Assembly: GCF_028291745.1 (NCBI RefSeq)
Contig: NZ_JAQGNQ010000092.1
Span: forward strand, 1-41,738
Origin: Ramlibacter sp.
GTDB lineage: Bacteria; Pseudomonadota; Gammaproteobacteria; Burkholderiales; Burkholderiaceae_C
Direction: 5' to 3'
Length of the DNA stretch: 41,738 nt
In this document: in pieces, positions 1-8,828 of the stretch
Numbering within the stretch: position 1 is the first letter of the stretch
Layout: each line of letters begins with the position of its first letter
The notes under the pieces: generated by a model
What the model was told of the DNA's origin: nothing
The model's database searches: none
What the model saw: the letters and a program-made list of their open reading frames with translations, nothing else
Translations under genes and position numbers: made by a program

Positions 1-95
1 CGGACGTGTGATCGAGCGGAGAGTTTGGCTGCGCAGCAGTCAAACTCGCAGCGAGTTCGGCCGCGGGGGCCGCAAGACCGGCCAGCGCAGGTTTG

Positions 96-120
96 CCCGA
101 TCGCGCCTGGCGCGATCGGG
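96..120. repeat. Perfect hairpin, 11-bp stem
   Basis: CCCGATCGCGC is followed by a 3-nt loop (CTG) and then its exact reverse complement. No T-run follows on either strand, so it is not a standard intrinsic terminator. It could stabilise an RNA end or be part of an extragenic palindromic repeat. Confidence 0.5.
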
Positions 121-283
121 ACGCCCCGCCGCGCGCCGCAGCCCGCCCGCATGCGGCTTTGCCGCCCCGGTCGCTCATCGTGACGGACTGGCACCAGCGC
201 CTTTGTGAAGTCTCCTGAACGACCGGGCCTGTTCCGGTGTCTGAACAGGGACATGCTGGAACCTGCTATTCCGGACAGCAGTG

Positions 284-305
284 GGTCGAGCCCGGGATGA
301 CATCC
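284..305. repeat. Half-copy of the GATGACATCC repeat family
   Basis: The sequence GAGCCCGGGATGACATCC matches the right half of the dispersed element seen in full at about 5227, 8351, 11117 and 19996. Here only the right half remains, upstream of the gene at 372. Confidence 0.6.
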
Positions 306-371
306 TGTGTCCGACGCCATGACGGGCCCCGCGCTCCAGCACGATTGCGCGGCCCGCGCCACAATGCGGGC

Positions 372-812
372 ATGGTCAGGGGATCCCGCCTCCTTCGCTA
401 CCTCTGGGCCGCGCCGTACACGCTGGCCGGATTGCTGCTGGGTGCCGTGGCGATGCTCTGCGGCGCAAGCGCGCGCCGGCACCACGGCGTGCTGGAGATC
501 TGTGGCGGCCACATCGGCAAGCGCATGGCGCGCGTGCCGCAGCCCTTCGGCTTTTCGGCCATGACGCTGGGCCACGTGATTCTGGCGGTGGACCGGTCTG
601 CGCTGGCCCAGCTGCGCCTGCACGAGCACGTGCACGTGCGCCAGTACGAGCGCTGGGGTCCGCTGTTCCTGCCGGCCTATGCCTTGTCCAGCCTGCTGCA
701 GTTGCTGCGCGGCCGCAATCCGTATCGCGAGAATCACTTCGAGCGGCAGGCTTACGCGGCCGTTGCGGCGCGGCGTCGCACGGCACGGGAGTCGTCCTCG
801 TCCCACGGCTGA
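372..812 (+). CDS. Small membrane-associated protein with an HExxH motif
   Basis: A protein of 146 residues with a hydrophobic N-terminal segment (about residues 8-30, YLWAAPYTLAGLLLGAVAML) that could be a signal anchor. Around residues 78-82 it has HEHVH, which fits the HExxH zinc-metalloprotease signature, followed by RQYERWG and, about 40 residues later, NHFERQA, where the Glu could be a third metal ligand. I recognise it as a conserved hypothetical type, not a named family. The frame stays open upstream to 237, but the ATG at 372 puts the hydrophobic segment at the N-terminus. Protease activity is inference from the motif alone; the histidines might bind metal without catalysis. The following gene starts 73 bp downstream. 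Confidence 0.6.
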   Translation: MVRGSRLLRYLWAAPYTLAGLLLGAVAMLCGASARRHHGVLEICGGHIGKRMARVPQPFGFSAMTLGHVILAVDRSALAQLRLHEHVHVRQYERWGPLFLPAYALSSLLQLLRGRNPYRENHFERQAYAAVAARRRTARESSSSHG

Positions 813-885
813 CTGCGCTGTCGGGCGGCCCCGCATTCCGCGCTTGCGCGGCATCATCGGGGCTCCAGGCAAAGGAGAAAAACCC

Positions 886-1074
886 ATGGAAAACAGCCCG
901 AGCCCGGCCGAGAGCGCCCGCGTGATCGACCTGACCAGCCAGACCGACGTGCAGTTCTGGTGCCGCATCTTCGACGTCAGCATGGACCAGCTGCGCAGTG
1001 CCGTCCACCACGCCGGCCACAAAGTCGCCGACGTTGAACGCTACCTGCGCGAAAGGAACATCACCGCGACCTGA
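886..1074 (+). CDS. DUF3606 family small protein
   Basis: A 62-residue protein. The core FWCRIFDVSMDQLRSAVHHA followed by GHKVADVERYLRE matches the DUF3606 pattern, in which a short helical protein carries a [FY]W..rF.vs.dqLr.Av..vG segment. The function of this family is unknown; members are often found near stress-related genes. The start is supported by an AAAGGAG ribosome binding site about 9 nt upstream. It sits between the HExxH protein and a stress-type SDR on the same strand, so co-expression with the SDR is possible but not shown. Confidence 0.8.
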   Translation: MENSPSPAESARVIDLTSQTDVQFWCRIFDVSMDQLRSAVHHAGHKVADVERYLRERNITAT

Positions 1075-1167
1075 GCGTAGGCCCTCGACTACAGGCCAGT
1101 CCGCGCTTGTCCGCGGCGCCTGCCTTCGGGCACGCCGCACCATCGAGGTTTGCCACAGGAGCCCTCG

Positions 1168-2169
1168 ATGGACAACAAGCCCGCTGCGAAAGACCAGGCC
1201 CGCAGCACCAGCAACGAAGCCGCGGCTGAAAAGCAGCGCGACATACAGCGCGAACAGGACCGCAAGGAACCCAGGGAAAGCGGCGGCAAGGAAAGCGGCC
1301 CGCCGCAGACCAGCGCCCAGAAGTACCCGAGCGACTTCCCCTCGCAGCACCTGACCAAGCCCGGCCAGGAGGTCGACATGGAGCTCAAGCCCCGCTTCAT
1401 GGCGCCGGACTACCGCGGCAGCGACAAGCTCAAGGACAAGGTGGCTCTGATCACCGGCGGCGACTCCGGCATCGGCCGCGCGGTGGCCGTGCTGTATGCG
1501 CGCGAAGGTGCCGACGTGGCGATCGTCTACCTCGCCTCCCACGACGATGCGCAGGAGACCAAACGCTGCATCGAGCAGGAGGGCCGCCGCTGCCTGCTGA
1601 TCGCCGGCGACCTGAAGGACCCGAAGTTCTGCGAGGAGGCCGTTGCCAAGACGGTCGCCGAGTTCCGGAAGCTCGACATCCTGGTGAACAATGCCGCCTT
1701 CCAGGAGCACGCGCACTCGCTGGCCGACATCACCGACGAGCGCATCCTGGAGACCTTCACCACCAACATCATGGGCTACATGCGCATGGCCCGGGCCGCG
1801 CTGCCGCACCTGAAAGAGGGCTCGTCCATCATCAACACGGGCTCGGTCACCGGACTCAAGGGCAGCAAGAACCTGCTGGACTACTCGGCCACCAAAGGCG
1901 CGATCCATGCCTTCACCATGTCGCTCGCCTCCAGCGTGCTGGAGAAGGGCATCCGCGTGAATGCCGTGGCGCCCGGGCCGGTGTGGACGCCGCTGAATCC
2001 GGCCGACCAGAGCAGCCAGGAGATCGTCGAATTCGGCAAGCAGACCGACTTCAAGCGCGCGGCGCAGCCGGAGGAGCTCTCGCCGGCCTACGTGTTCCTG
2101 GCAGCCCCCGCGTGTTCCAGCTACATCACGGGCATCGTGCTGCCGGTCACCGGCTCCGTGGGCAATTGA
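1168..2169 (+). CDS. SDR family oxidoreductase (YghA-like)
   Basis: A 333-residue classical short-chain dehydrogenase with a long charged N-terminal extension (about residues 1-85, rich in K, E, Q and S), followed by the Rossmann fold. Visible motifs are TGGDSGIG (about 96-103, NAD(P) binding), LVNNAA, INTGS and YSATKG (catalytic Tyr and Lys). The hydrophilic extension plus a glucose-1-dehydrogenase-like core is typical of the YghA/YhdF group found in stress regulons; the substrate cannot be read from sequence. The start ATG has AGGAG 6-7 nt upstream. An in-frame TTG at 1150 is a less likely start. Confidence 0.85.
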   Translation: MDNKPAAKDQARSTSNEAAAEKQRDIQREQDRKEPRESGGKESGPPQTSAQKYPSDFPSQHLTKPGQEVDMELKPRFMAPDYRGSDKLKDKVALITGGDSGIGRAVAVLYAREGADVAIVYLASHDDAQETKRCIEQEGRRCLLIAGDLKDPKFCEEAVAKTVAEFRKLDILVNNAAFQEHAHSLADITDERILETFTTNIMGYMRMARAALPHLKEGSSIINTGSVTGLKGSKNLLDYSATKGAIHAFTMSLASSVLEKGIRVNAVAPGPVWTPLNPADQSSQEIVEFGKQTDFKRAAQPEELSPAYVFLAAPACSSYITGIVLPVTGSVGN

Positions 2170-2214
2170 GGGGGCGGCGAGCGGCGTGCGGCGCGAAGTC
2201 GCAGAATGGGCGGC

Positions 2215-2868
2215 ATGAGCCAGCCCCTTCACATCGACTTCGTCTCCGACGTGGCGTGCCCCTGGTGCGCCGTCGGCCTCGCCTCGCTCGAACGCGCCTT
2301 GCAGAACCTGCAGGGGCAGGTCGCCTTCGAGATGGAATTCCAACCCTTCGAGCTCAATCCGCAGATGGGCCCGCAGGGGCAGGACGCCAGCGAGCACCTC
2401 ACCCAGAAATACGGCTCCACGCCCGAACAGCAGGCGCAGTCGCGCGCCGGCATCGCCGATCGCGGTGCGGCCGTCGGCTTCCAGTTCCGCAAAGAAGGGC
2501 GCGGGCGGGTCTGGAACACTTTCGATGCGCACCGGCTGCTGGTGTGGGCCGGCGAGCAGGGCGCGCAACAGCAGCGCGACCTCAAGATGGCGCTGCTGGA
2601 GGCGTATCACGGCGAAGGCCGCAGTCCGGCGGATCACGCCGTGCTGGCGGAGGTCGCGGCGTCCGTGGGGCTGGACGGTAATGCGGCCAAGGAGGTGCTG
2701 GCCAGCGACCGCTATGCCGACGAGGTGCGCAAGCGCGAAGCGCACTTCCAGGGCCTGGGCATCCATGCGGTGCCCTCGGTGATCGTGAACGGCCGCCACC
2801 TGATCCAGGGCGGCCAGCCGCCGGAGGTGTTCGAGCAGGCGTTGCGGCAGCTGGCGACGGGCCAGTGA
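2215..2868 (+). CDS. DsbA-family oxidoreductase (FrnE-like)
   Basis: A protein of 217 residues with a thioredoxin-like fold of the DsbA/2-hydroxychromene-2-carboxylate isomerase superfamily. The N-terminal strand IDFVSDVACPWCAVGL contains a CPWC redox pair (residues 15 and 18), and the C-terminal VPSVIVNGRHLIQGGQPPE holds the conserved cis-Pro and the GGQ.PE end typical of FrnE proteins. No signal peptide is seen, so it should act in the cytoplasm as a disulfide-handling enzyme under oxidative stress. An alternative ATG at 2206 adds three residues. Transcription converges with the receiver gene at 2966, and a large palindrome lies between them. Confidence 0.85.
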   Translation: MSQPLHIDFVSDVACPWCAVGLASLERALQNLQGQVAFEMEFQPFELNPQMGPQGQDASEHLTQKYGSTPEQQAQSRAGIADRGAAVGFQFRKEGRGRVWNTFDAHRLLVWAGEQGAQQQRDLKMALLEAYHGEGRSPADHAVLAEVAASVGLDGNAAKEVLASDRYADEVRKREAHFQGLGIHAVPSVIVNGRHLIQGGQPPEVFEQALRQLATGQ

Positions 2869-2872
2869 TGCC

Positions 2873-2948
2873 TGGTGGGGTGCGCTACGCGCATCCCACC
2901 CTACGCGACGCACCGAGGTAGGGTGGGATGCGCATAGCGCACCCCACC
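2873..2948. repeat. GTAGGGTGGG palindromic repeat pair (likely bidirectional terminator)
   Basis: Two inverted arms of about 31 bp (2873-2904 and 2918-2948), each with GTAGGGTGGGATGCGC or its complement, are separated by about 13 nt. The arms are almost perfectly complementary, so the transcript would form a long hairpin from either strand. It lies in the gap between converging genes. The same family recurs at 15636, 18566 and 22929, always between converging genes. Confidence 0.75.
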
Positions 2949-2965
2949 ACCGGGCCACGACGCCG

Positions 2966-3364
2966 CTAATGCCCGCCTGCGGCGCGCGCCAGGGCGACGC
3001 AGTAATCCAGCATCGCCTCGGTCTCCATCGCCTTGTCGAACACGCCGTCGGCGCCCAGTTCTTCGCAGCGCCGGCGCACCTGCGGATCGGCCGTGCCGGT
3101 GAGCACCACCACCTTCTGCGTCACCGGGCGCTCGCGCAGGCCCTGCAGCACGCCGAAGCCGCTGCCGCCCCCGCGCTCCAGCACCAGGTCGACGATGGCG
3201 ATGTCCCAGTGATGCGCGGGATCGCGCAGCCAGGCCAGCGCGGATGGCTCGGTGGCCGCCCAGCCGGCGCCTTCGATCCCACCGATTTCCGCCAGCGCCT
3301 CGAGCAGGCTATCGCGCAGGGCGGGCTGGTCTTCCACAAGAAAAGCCTTGAGCGCCAACGACAT
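2966..3364 (-). CDS. Stand-alone response regulator receiver protein
   Basis: A 132-residue single REC domain without output domain. Conserved residues are visible: acidic E11-D12, phospho-acceptor D59 (IVDLVLE), T89 (VVLTG) and K111 (FDKAME). It should receive phosphate from a histidine kinase and act by protein contact, in the manner of CheY. No kinase gene is adjacent; the hybrid kinase at 25.8 kb is the only one in the window and linkage is not implied. The chosen ATG is immediately preceded by GAGGGAG; a GTG at 3424 would add 20 unconserved-looking residues. Confidence 0.75.
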   Translation of the reverse strand: MSLALKAFLVEDQPALRDSLLEALAEIGGIEGAGWAATEPSALAWLRDPAHHWDIAIVDLVLERGGGSGFGVLQGLRERPVTQKVVVLTGTADPQVRRRCEELGADGVFDKAMETEAMLDYCVALARAAGGH

Positions 3365-3469
3365 CTCCCTCGCGGGCGCGCAAGCATCGTGTGTGCCGCT
3401 TTCCCCCGCGGATTGATTGTGCACCGAGGCAAGCCGGCCGCCTAACGTGCGCGGCCGGTGTGTTGCGCT

Positions 3470-3889
3470 TCAGCCCGCCCGCACATCGATGCGCCGCGGC
3501 TTTGCCTCCTCCGCCTTCGGGATCGTCAGGCGCAGCACGCCCTCGCGCAGCTGCGCGTCGATGCGCGAGGTGTCCAGCTCGCGGCTGAGGGTGAATTGCC
3601 GGCGATAGGCCGGGCACTGCGCCTCGCCGTACACCAGCTCCATGTTCTGCGGGCCGGCGGCGGCGGCGGTGGCCTCCAGCAGCAGGTTGTCGCCGTCGAC
3701 GCGCAGCTGTAATTGCTCGCGCGTCACGCCGGGCAGGTCGGCCAGCAGCGTGATCGCGTGGTCGTTCTCGAACACGTCCACCGGCGGCACGACGTAGCGC
3801 TCCTGCGGCGGCTGCCGCAGCTTGCCTTCCTGCGTCAGGGCCGCCTCGCCCGGCTGGGCGGACGTAGCGGTCTGGACTGCGTTGTTCAT
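3470..3889 (-). CDS. Hsp20/alpha-crystallin small heat shock protein (second of pair)
   Basis: A 139-residue protein with the alpha-crystallin domain from about residue 33: VDVFENDHAITLLADLPGV, then LREGVLRLTIPKAEEAKPRRI at the C-terminus, where LRLTIPK is the signature of the family and the final R-I-D-V segment stands where an I-x-I/V tail motif is expected. Small heat shock proteins bind unfolding proteins without ATP. It lies 13 nt downstream of another Hsp20 gene on the same strand and has GAAGGAG upstream of its ATG, so the two form an operon and may hetero-oligomerise. Confidence 0.9.
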   Translation of the reverse strand: MNNAVQTATSAQPGEAALTQEGKLRQPPQERYVVPPVDVFENDHAITLLADLPGVTREQLQLRVDGDNLLLEATAAAAGPQNMELVYGEAQCPAYRRQFTLSRELDTSRIDAQLREGVLRLTIPKAEEAKPRRIDVRAG

Positions 3890-3902
3890 GGCATCTTCTC
3901 CT

Positions 3903-4346
3903 TCAGTTCACTTCGATACGGCGGGGCAGCGAGGACTCGCGCTTGGCCACGCTGATGCGCAGCAGGCCATCGCGGTAGCTCGCCTCGACGCGCGCCGGGT
4001 CGGCATCCTCAGGCAGGCTCACCACGCGCCGGAAGCGGCCGGTGAAGCGCTCGTTGGCATAGACGCTGGTGCGCTCGCCCTGCGCGGGCAGCTCGCTGGC
4101 GCGCTCGCCGGCGATGACCAGCAGGCCGCGGTCGACCGTGATCTCGAGCCTGGCGGGATCCAGGCCCGGTGCCAGCGCCTGGACCTCGACCGAGGTCGGG
4201 GTGGTGCCGACATTCAGCACGGGGAAGCCGCTGCCGGCGCCGGAGCGGATGCTGCTGCCCGGCGTGGGGAACACCTGGTCGAACAGGGACTGCATTCGGT
4301 TGAGTTCCGCGAACAGGTCGGCGGAGGAACGGAACAGGGGACTCAT
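3903..4346 (-). CDS. Hsp20/alpha-crystallin small heat shock protein (first of pair)
   Basis: A protein of 147 residues. After an N-terminal arm (FAELNRMQSLFDQVF) comes the alpha-crystallin domain, with VEVQALAPGLDPARLEITV and the late DGLLRISVAKRE strand. The start ATG at 4346 has AAAGGAG 7 nt upstream; an in-frame start at 4367 lacks one. It heads the two-gene Hsp20 operon. I see no obvious heat-shock sigma promoter or ROSE-type thermometer in the roughly 95 bp to the next gene, but I could not fold the RNA. Confidence 0.9.
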   Translation of the reverse strand: MSPLFRSSADLFAELNRMQSLFDQVFPTPGSSIRSGAGSGFPVLNVGTTPTSVEVQALAPGLDPARLEITVDRGLLVIAGERASELPAQGERTSVYANERFTGRFRRVVSLPEDADPARVEASYRDGLLRISVAKRESSLPRRIEVN

Positions 4347-4441
4347 GAAGTTTCTCCTTTCTGGCACGTCCGGCCGATCCCGAATTAGGGGCGGCTGCCG
4401 GCGGTTTCAAGAACCGGTGCGCGCAGGGAGATGCGCAGCCT

Positions 4442-5197
4442 TCAGCCGCCGGCCCAGCGTGCCAGCAGCACGGGCAGGGCGGAGGCAAGCAAGGCGATGC
4501 CGCTGGCCGCCAGCAGCCCGAGTACCAGCTTGCGAAAGCCGGTGTCGCTGATCCCGAGGTACACGCGGGCGCCCAGGAGCACGGGGATCACCACGGCCGG
4601 CGGCACGATGGCCAGCAGCGGCAGCATGCGGGCCTCGATGATCCCGCTGCCGATGTAGCTGGCGAAGGTGACCACCTGCAGCGCCAGGTTGAAGTTCTGG
4701 ATGATGGCGCGCTGCCGGTCCCTGTCGAAGCCGCGCATCGTGCACCAGAGCGTCGGCACGACGCCGGTGAAGCCGCCCAGGCCGCCCATCACACCGCCGG
4801 CGACACCCGCCAGCGCATCGCCCGCGCGGCTGCCAGCCACGCGCGGCAGCCGTGACGCGAAAAACATCAGCGGGCAGACGATCATCAGCATCACCCCGAG
4901 CACCAGCTTGAAGAGCGGGACGTCCAGTCGCGGCAGCAGCCACAGGCCCAGGGGCAGTCCCGCGAGGCCGCCGGCCACGAAGGGCTGCAGCGCGCGCCAG
5001 TCCCAGCCGCGCCGCACCGTGACAGCGGCCAGCACCTGGCCGGTGAGCGAGCCGACGACGCTGAGCGTGGCGGCAAGCTTCGGGTCGAGCGTCCAGGCCC
5101 AGAGCGCCATGGCGGTGAGGCCGAAACCGAAACCGGAGAGACCCTGCACAAAGCCGGCGAGGGCGGCGCCGAGGGCGACGGTGAGGATGAGGGTCAT
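4442..5197 (-). CDS. TauE/SafE family membrane permease
   Basis: A protein of 251 residues with about seven to eight hydrophobic segments and the internal duplication usual in TauE/SafE proteins. The first is GAALAGFVQGLSGFGFG and the second half has GGVMGGLGGFTGVVPTLW. Members export sulfite, sulfoacetate or other small organic anions, or move them across the inner membrane. The substrate is not readable here because no sulfur-metabolism gene is adjacent. It lies downstream of gcvP on the same strand, but 230 bp of repeats separate them, so it is probably a separate unit. Confidence 0.85.
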   Translation of the reverse strand: MTLILTVALGAALAGFVQGLSGFGFGLTAMALWAWTLDPKLAATLSVVGSLTGQVLAAVTVRRGWDWRALQPFVAGGLAGLPLGLWLLPRLDVPLFKLVLGVMLMIVCPLMFFASRLPRVAGSRAGDALAGVAGGVMGGLGGFTGVVPTLWCTMRGFDRDRQRAIIQNFNLALQVVTFASYIGSGIIEARMLPLLAIVPPAVVIPVLLGARVYLGISDTGFRKLVLGLLAASGIALLASALPVLLARWAGG

Positions 5198-5226
5198 GCG
5201 ATGGGCGTGAGCGGGTTCGTGTAGTT

Positions 5227-5315
5227 GTGGATGTCATTGCGGGCTTGACCCGCAATCCACGACGGCGCCTGCATCAGCGCCGCATGGATCCCGGGTCAAG
5301 CCCGGGATGACATCC
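5227..5315. repeat. Full GATGACATCC element
   Basis: Left half: a palindrome around ATTGCGGGCTTGACCCGCAAT. Right half: a palindrome around ATCCCGGGTCAAGCCCGGGAT followed by GACATCC. The halves are separated by about 25 nt. The same two-part layout recurs at 8351, 11117 and 19996. It lies between gcvP and the permease gene, both on the minus strand. Confidence 0.8.
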
Positions 5316-5427
5316 AACAGCCCCGGATGACATCCAATGCGCCCGCGATGACATCCTCTGCACCCGGGATGACATCCGGTGCGCCCGCGACGACATGCGC
5401 TGCGCCCGGGATGACATCCGTGCGCCG
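5307..5427. repeat. Tandem 21-bp repeats derived from the GATGACATCC element
   Basis: After the full element, the unit GATGACATCC plus about 11 nt (ending CGCCCGC or CACCCGG) is repeated five to six times with drift. Units begin at about 5307, 5327, 5348, 5369, 5390 and 5411. The array ends two bases before the gcvP stop codon. It looks like local expansion of one half of the dispersed element. Confidence 0.75.
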
Positions 5428-5428
5428 G

Positions 5429-8335
5429 TCACTCGTACGCCGCCATCGGCACGCAGCTGCAGAACAGGTTCCTGTCCCCGTAGACGTTGTCGACCCGCCC
5501 CACCGGCGGCCAATACTTCAACTGGCGGCCCGACCCGGTCTTCGGGTCGGCCATCGCTGCCCCAAGCTCGCGCGGATAAGGATGCGGCCACTCGGACTCG
5601 AGCAAGGCCTCCGCGGTGTGGGGCGCGTTCTTCAGCGGGTTGTCGTCCTGCGGCCATTCGCCCGATTCGATGCGGCGGATCTCGCCTCGGATCGCGATCA
5701 TCGCCTCGCAGAAGCGGTCGATTTCCTCCAGCGTCTCGCTCTCGGTCGGCTCCACCATCAGCGTGTTCGGCACCGGGAAGCTGAGGGTGGGCGCATGGAA
5801 GCCGTAGTCGATCAATCGCTTGGCCACGTCCTCCGCCAGCACGCCGCTCGATTCCTTCAGCGGCCGCAGGTCCAGGATGCATTCGTGGGCCACGTGCCCG
5901 TTGGCGCTCGCATACAGCGTCGGATAGTGCTCGCGCAAGCGCGCGCTGATGTAGTTGGCGCTGAGGATCGCGACCTCGGTGGCCTGCGTCAGGCCTGCTG
6001 CGCCCATCATGCGGCAGTACATCCAGCTGATCGGCAGCACCGCCGCATTCCCCAGCGGCGCCGCCGAGACCGCACCGACGCCATGGTCCGGCAATCCGCC
6101 GGCGTGGTGGCCGGGGAGGAAGGGCACGAGGTCCGCCACCACGCACACCGGGCCCACGCCCGGTCCGCCGCCGCCGTGCGGTATGCAGAAGGTCTTGTGC
6201 AAGTTCAGGTGGCTCACGTCGCCACCGAATTCGCCCGGCGCCGCCACGCCCACCAGGGCATTCATGTTGGCACCGTCGACGTACACGCGGCCGCCGTGGC
6301 GATGCACCAGCTCGCACAGTTCCTTGACCTGCATCTCGAACACGCCGTGCGTGCTGGGATAGGTGATCATGATGCAGGCAAGCTGCTCGCTGTGCTGCTC
6401 GCATTTCGCCTGCAGGTCGGACAGGTCGACGTTGCCCTTGTCGTCGCAGGCCGTCACCACCACCTGCATGCCGGCCATCTGCGCGCTGGCCGGATTGGTG
6501 CCGTGCGCCGACGAGGGAATCAGGCAGATGTTGCGATGCGCGTGCCCGCGGCTCGCGTGCCACGCCCGGATCGCCAGCAGCCCGGCGTATTCGCCCTGCG
6601 AGCCGGCATTGGGCTGCAGGCTGACGCCGGCATAGCCGGTGGCCTCGCACAGCCACGCGCGCAGTTGCCGGTCGAGTTCGGCATAGCCTTGCAGCTGGTC
6701 GCGCGGCGCGAACGGATGCACGTTGGCGAACCCGGGCCAGGTGATGGGGATCATCTCGCTGGTGGCATTGAGCTTCATCGTGCAGCTGCCCAGCGGGATC
6801 ATGCTGCGGTCCAGCGCGAGGTCCTTTTCGGCGAGGCTGCGGAGGTAGCGCAGCATGCCGGTCTCGCTGTGATGCGTGTTGAAGACCGGGTGCGTGAGGA
6901 AGGCGCTGGTGCGGCGCAGCGCCTGCGGGATCAGCGGCGCGATGCCCTGTTCGAACGCGGTGAACTGCGGGACGGCCTGCCCCGGCTGCGCGAAGATCCG
7001 CCACACGAGTTCGACGTCGGCGCGCGTGGTCGTCTCGTCCAGCGAGATGCAGATGTACTCGTCCCAGGCGATGCGCAGGTTCGCGCCCAGCGAGTGGCCC
7101 TTGGCGACCAGCGCCTGCGTCGCCTCGCCGGTGCGCAGCGACAGCGTGTCGAAGGCGCTTTCGTGATGGTGCGCGGTGTAGCCCAGCTCCTGCAAGCCCT
7201 TCGCGAGGATGGCCGTGTACGCGGCCACCCGCTGCGCGATGCGCGTGAGCCCTTGCGGTCCGTGATAGACCGCATACATGCTGGCGACCACGGCGGGCAG
7301 CACCTGCGCCGTGCAGATGTTGGAGGTCGCCTTCTCGCGGCGGATGTGCTGCTCGCGCGTCTGCAGGGCAAGGCGATAGGCCGGATTGCCATGCGTGTCG
7401 ACGCTCACGCCCACCAGCCGGCCCGGCAGCGAGCGCTTGTATTCATCGCGGCAGGCCAGGTAGCCCGCATGCGGCCCGCCGCAGCCCATGGGCATGCCGA
7501 AGCGCTGCGTGGTGCCGACCACCACGTCCGCGCCCATCTCGCCGGGGGGCACCAGCAGCGTCAGCGCGAGCAGGTCGGCGGCGAAAACGACGCCCGCCTG
7601 CTTGGCGTGGATCTTCTCCACCTCGGGGCGCCAGTCCATGATCCAGCCGCTGCTGGCCGGGTACTGGATCAGGGCGCCGAACAGTTCGCCCGCCACGGCG
7701 TCCTGCCATTCCTGCGCGGAGTTCGCGACGACCACGCGAATGCCCAGGGGCGCCGCGCGCGTGCGGACCACTTCGATGGTCTGCGGATGGCAGTCGCCTG
7801 CGAGCAGGAAGACGTCGCTGCGGCTCTTGACCATGCGGCGCACCAGCGTCATCGCCTCGGCCGCGGCAGTGGCTTCGTCCAGCATCGAGGCGTTGGCGAT
7901 GGGCATGGCCGTGAGGTCGCACACCATCGTCTGGAAATTCACCAGCGCCTCCATGCGGCCCTGGCTGATCTCCGCCTGGTAGGGCGTGTACGCGGTGTAC
8001 CAGGCCGGGTTCTCCAGGATGTTGCGCAGGATGACGCCAGGCGTGTGGGTGCCGTGATAGCCCTGGCCGATGAAACTGCGCAAGACCTGGTTGCGTTGCG
8101 CAATCGCCCGCAGTTCGGCCAGTGCCGCAGCCTCGGTCACCGGCGGAGGCAGGCGCATCGCGGTCGCCCGCGCAATGGCCCGCGGCACGATGCCCGCCAC
8201 CAACGCCTGCCGCGAAGCCTCACCGATCACCGAGAGCATGTGGCGCTCGTCGGCTTGCGAGATGCCGATATGGCGCGGGATGAACTCGTCGTGGTTTTCC
8301 AGCTCGCGCAGCGGTGGGGCGGATTGCATCAGCAT
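5429..8335 (-). CDS. gcvP: Glycine dehydrogenase (decarboxylating), P protein
   Basis: A protein of 968 residues, matching the usual length of about 950-970 for single-chain GcvP. It decarboxylates glycine with pyridoxal phosphate and passes the aminomethyl group to lipoylated GcvH. The N-terminal half has [19 protein letters not shown] and the C-terminal half [18 protein letters not shown], with the PLP-binding Lys near residue 714. The start at 8335 is chosen because AGGAAG lies 5 nt upstream; ATG at 8350 overlaps the edge of a repeat element. It is the last gene of gcvT-gcvH-gcvP, but a 72-bp palindromic repeat separates it from gcvH, which may alter its level relative to T and H. Confidence 0.97.
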   Translation of the reverse strand: MLMQSAPPLRELENHDEFIPRHIGISQADERHMLSVIGEASRQALVAGIVPRAIARATAMRLPPPVTEAAALAELRAIAQRNQVLRSFIGQGYHGTHTPGVILRNILENPAWYTAYTPYQAEISQGRMEALVNFQTMVCDLTAMPIANASMLDEATAAAEAMTLVRRMVKSRSDVFLLAGDCHPQTIEVVRTRAAPLGIRVVVANSAQEWQDAVAGELFGALIQYPASSGWIMDWRPEVEKIHAKQAGVVFAADLLALTLLVPPGEMGADVVVGTTQRFGMPMGCGGPHAGYLACRDEYKRSLPGRLVGVSVDTHGNPAYRLALQTREQHIRREKATSNICTAQVLPAVVASMYAVYHGPQGLTRIAQRVAAYTAILAKGLQELGYTAHHHESAFDTLSLRTGEATQALVAKGHSLGANLRIAWDEYICISLDETTTRADVELVWRIFAQPGQAVPQFTAFEQGIAPLIPQALRRTSAFLTHPVFNTHHSETGMLRYLRSLAEKDLALDRSMIPLGSCTMKLNATSEMIPITWPGFANVHPFAPRDQLQGYAELDRQLRAWLCEATGYAGVSLQPNAGSQGEYAGLLAIRAWHASRGHAHRNICLIPSSAHGTNPASAQMAGMQVVVTACDDKGNVDLSDLQAKCEQHSEQLACIMITYPSTHGVFEMQVKELCELVHRHGGRVYVDGANMNALVGVAAPGEFGGDVSHLNLHKTFCIPHGGGGPGVGPVCVVADLVPFLPGHHAGGLPDHGVGAVSAAPLGNAAVLPISWMYCRMMGAAGLTQATEVAILSANYISARLREHYPTLYASANGHVAHECILDLRPLKESSGVLAEDVAKRLIDYGFHAPTLSFPVPNTLMVEPTESETLEEIDRFCEAMIAIRGEIRRIESGEWPQDDNPLKNAPHTAEALLESEWPHPYPRELGAAMADPKTGSGRQLKYWPPVGRVDNVYGDRNLFCSCVPMAAYE

Positions 8336-8350
8336 TCGTACTTCCTGCAT

Positions 8351-8422
8351 TGGATGTCATTGCGGGCTCGACCCGCAATCCACCGCGGCGATGGATCCCG
8401 GGTCAAGCCCGGGATGACATCC
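8351..8422. repeat. GATGACATCC element inside the gcv operon
   Basis: A compact full copy. The ATTGCGGG...CCCGCAAT arm is followed after about 10 nt by ATCCCGGGTCAAGCCCGGGAT and GACATCC. It fills most of the gap between the gcvH stop (8441) and the gcvP start (8335). Both palindromes would be present in the operon mRNA as hairpins. Confidence 0.8.
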
Positions 8423-8440
8423 CTTGCCGTCTTCGTGTGG

Positions 8441-8818
8441 TCACGCATTCGCCTTCACGAACTTCGCGTATTCCGGTGCGTCCATCAGCACGTCGAATTC
8501 GGCCATGTCCTTGATCAGGATCTTGAACAGCCAGCCGTTGCCCATGGGGTCCTTGTTGGCCATCGAGGGATCGTTGCGCAGGTCCTCGTTGACTTCGGTC
8601 ACTTCACCGGCGATCGGCATGAACACGTCGGCCGCGGCCTTGACCGATTCGACCACGCCCGCCACCTCGCCTTTCGCGTAGCTCTTGCCCACGTCCGGCA
8701 GGTCCACGAACACCACGTCGCCCAGTGCGTCCTGCGCATGCAGCGTGATGCCGACGACGGCGGCCTCGTGGTCCTCCAGCTGGATCCACTCGTGCTCGGG
8801 CGTGTACTTGACGGTCAT
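8441..8818 (-). CDS. gcvH: Glycine cleavage system H protein
   Basis: A protein of 125 residues. It carries the aminomethyl intermediate on a lipoyl-lysine between P, T and L proteins. The lipoylation site ESVKAA is present with K60, and TPEHEWIQL near the N-terminus is characteristic. GGAG precedes the ATG. It starts 10 nt after gcvT ends, so translational coupling is likely. The L protein is not in this window and is presumably shared with the 2-oxoacid dehydrogenases elsewhere. Confidence 0.97.
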   Translation of the reverse strand: MTVKYTPEHEWIQLEDHEAAVVGITLHAQDALGDVVFVDLPDVGKSYAKGEVAGVVESVKAAADVFMPIAGEVTEVNEDLRNDPSMANKDPMGNGWLFKILIKDMAEFDVLMDAPEYAKFVKANA

Positions 8819-8828
8819 GGGTCTCTCC

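Larger units (their letters stand above)
1..371. other. Intergenic region without a convincing gene
   Basis: The only open frames here are short and arginine-rich, with no recognisable domain or ribosome binding site. The stretch holds a perfect 11-bp-stem hairpin (96-120) and one half-copy of the GATGACATCC repeat (284-305). It may be the downstream region of a gene lying outside the window. I see no promoter that I would defend for the gene at 372. Confidence 0.5.

Noticed and set aside
376..2958. Long minus-strand open frame of 860 codons
   Set aside because: It is antisense to four well-supported genes (HExxH protein, DUF3606, SDR, DsbA-like). GC-rich codon bias keeps antisense frames open; no domain is visible.
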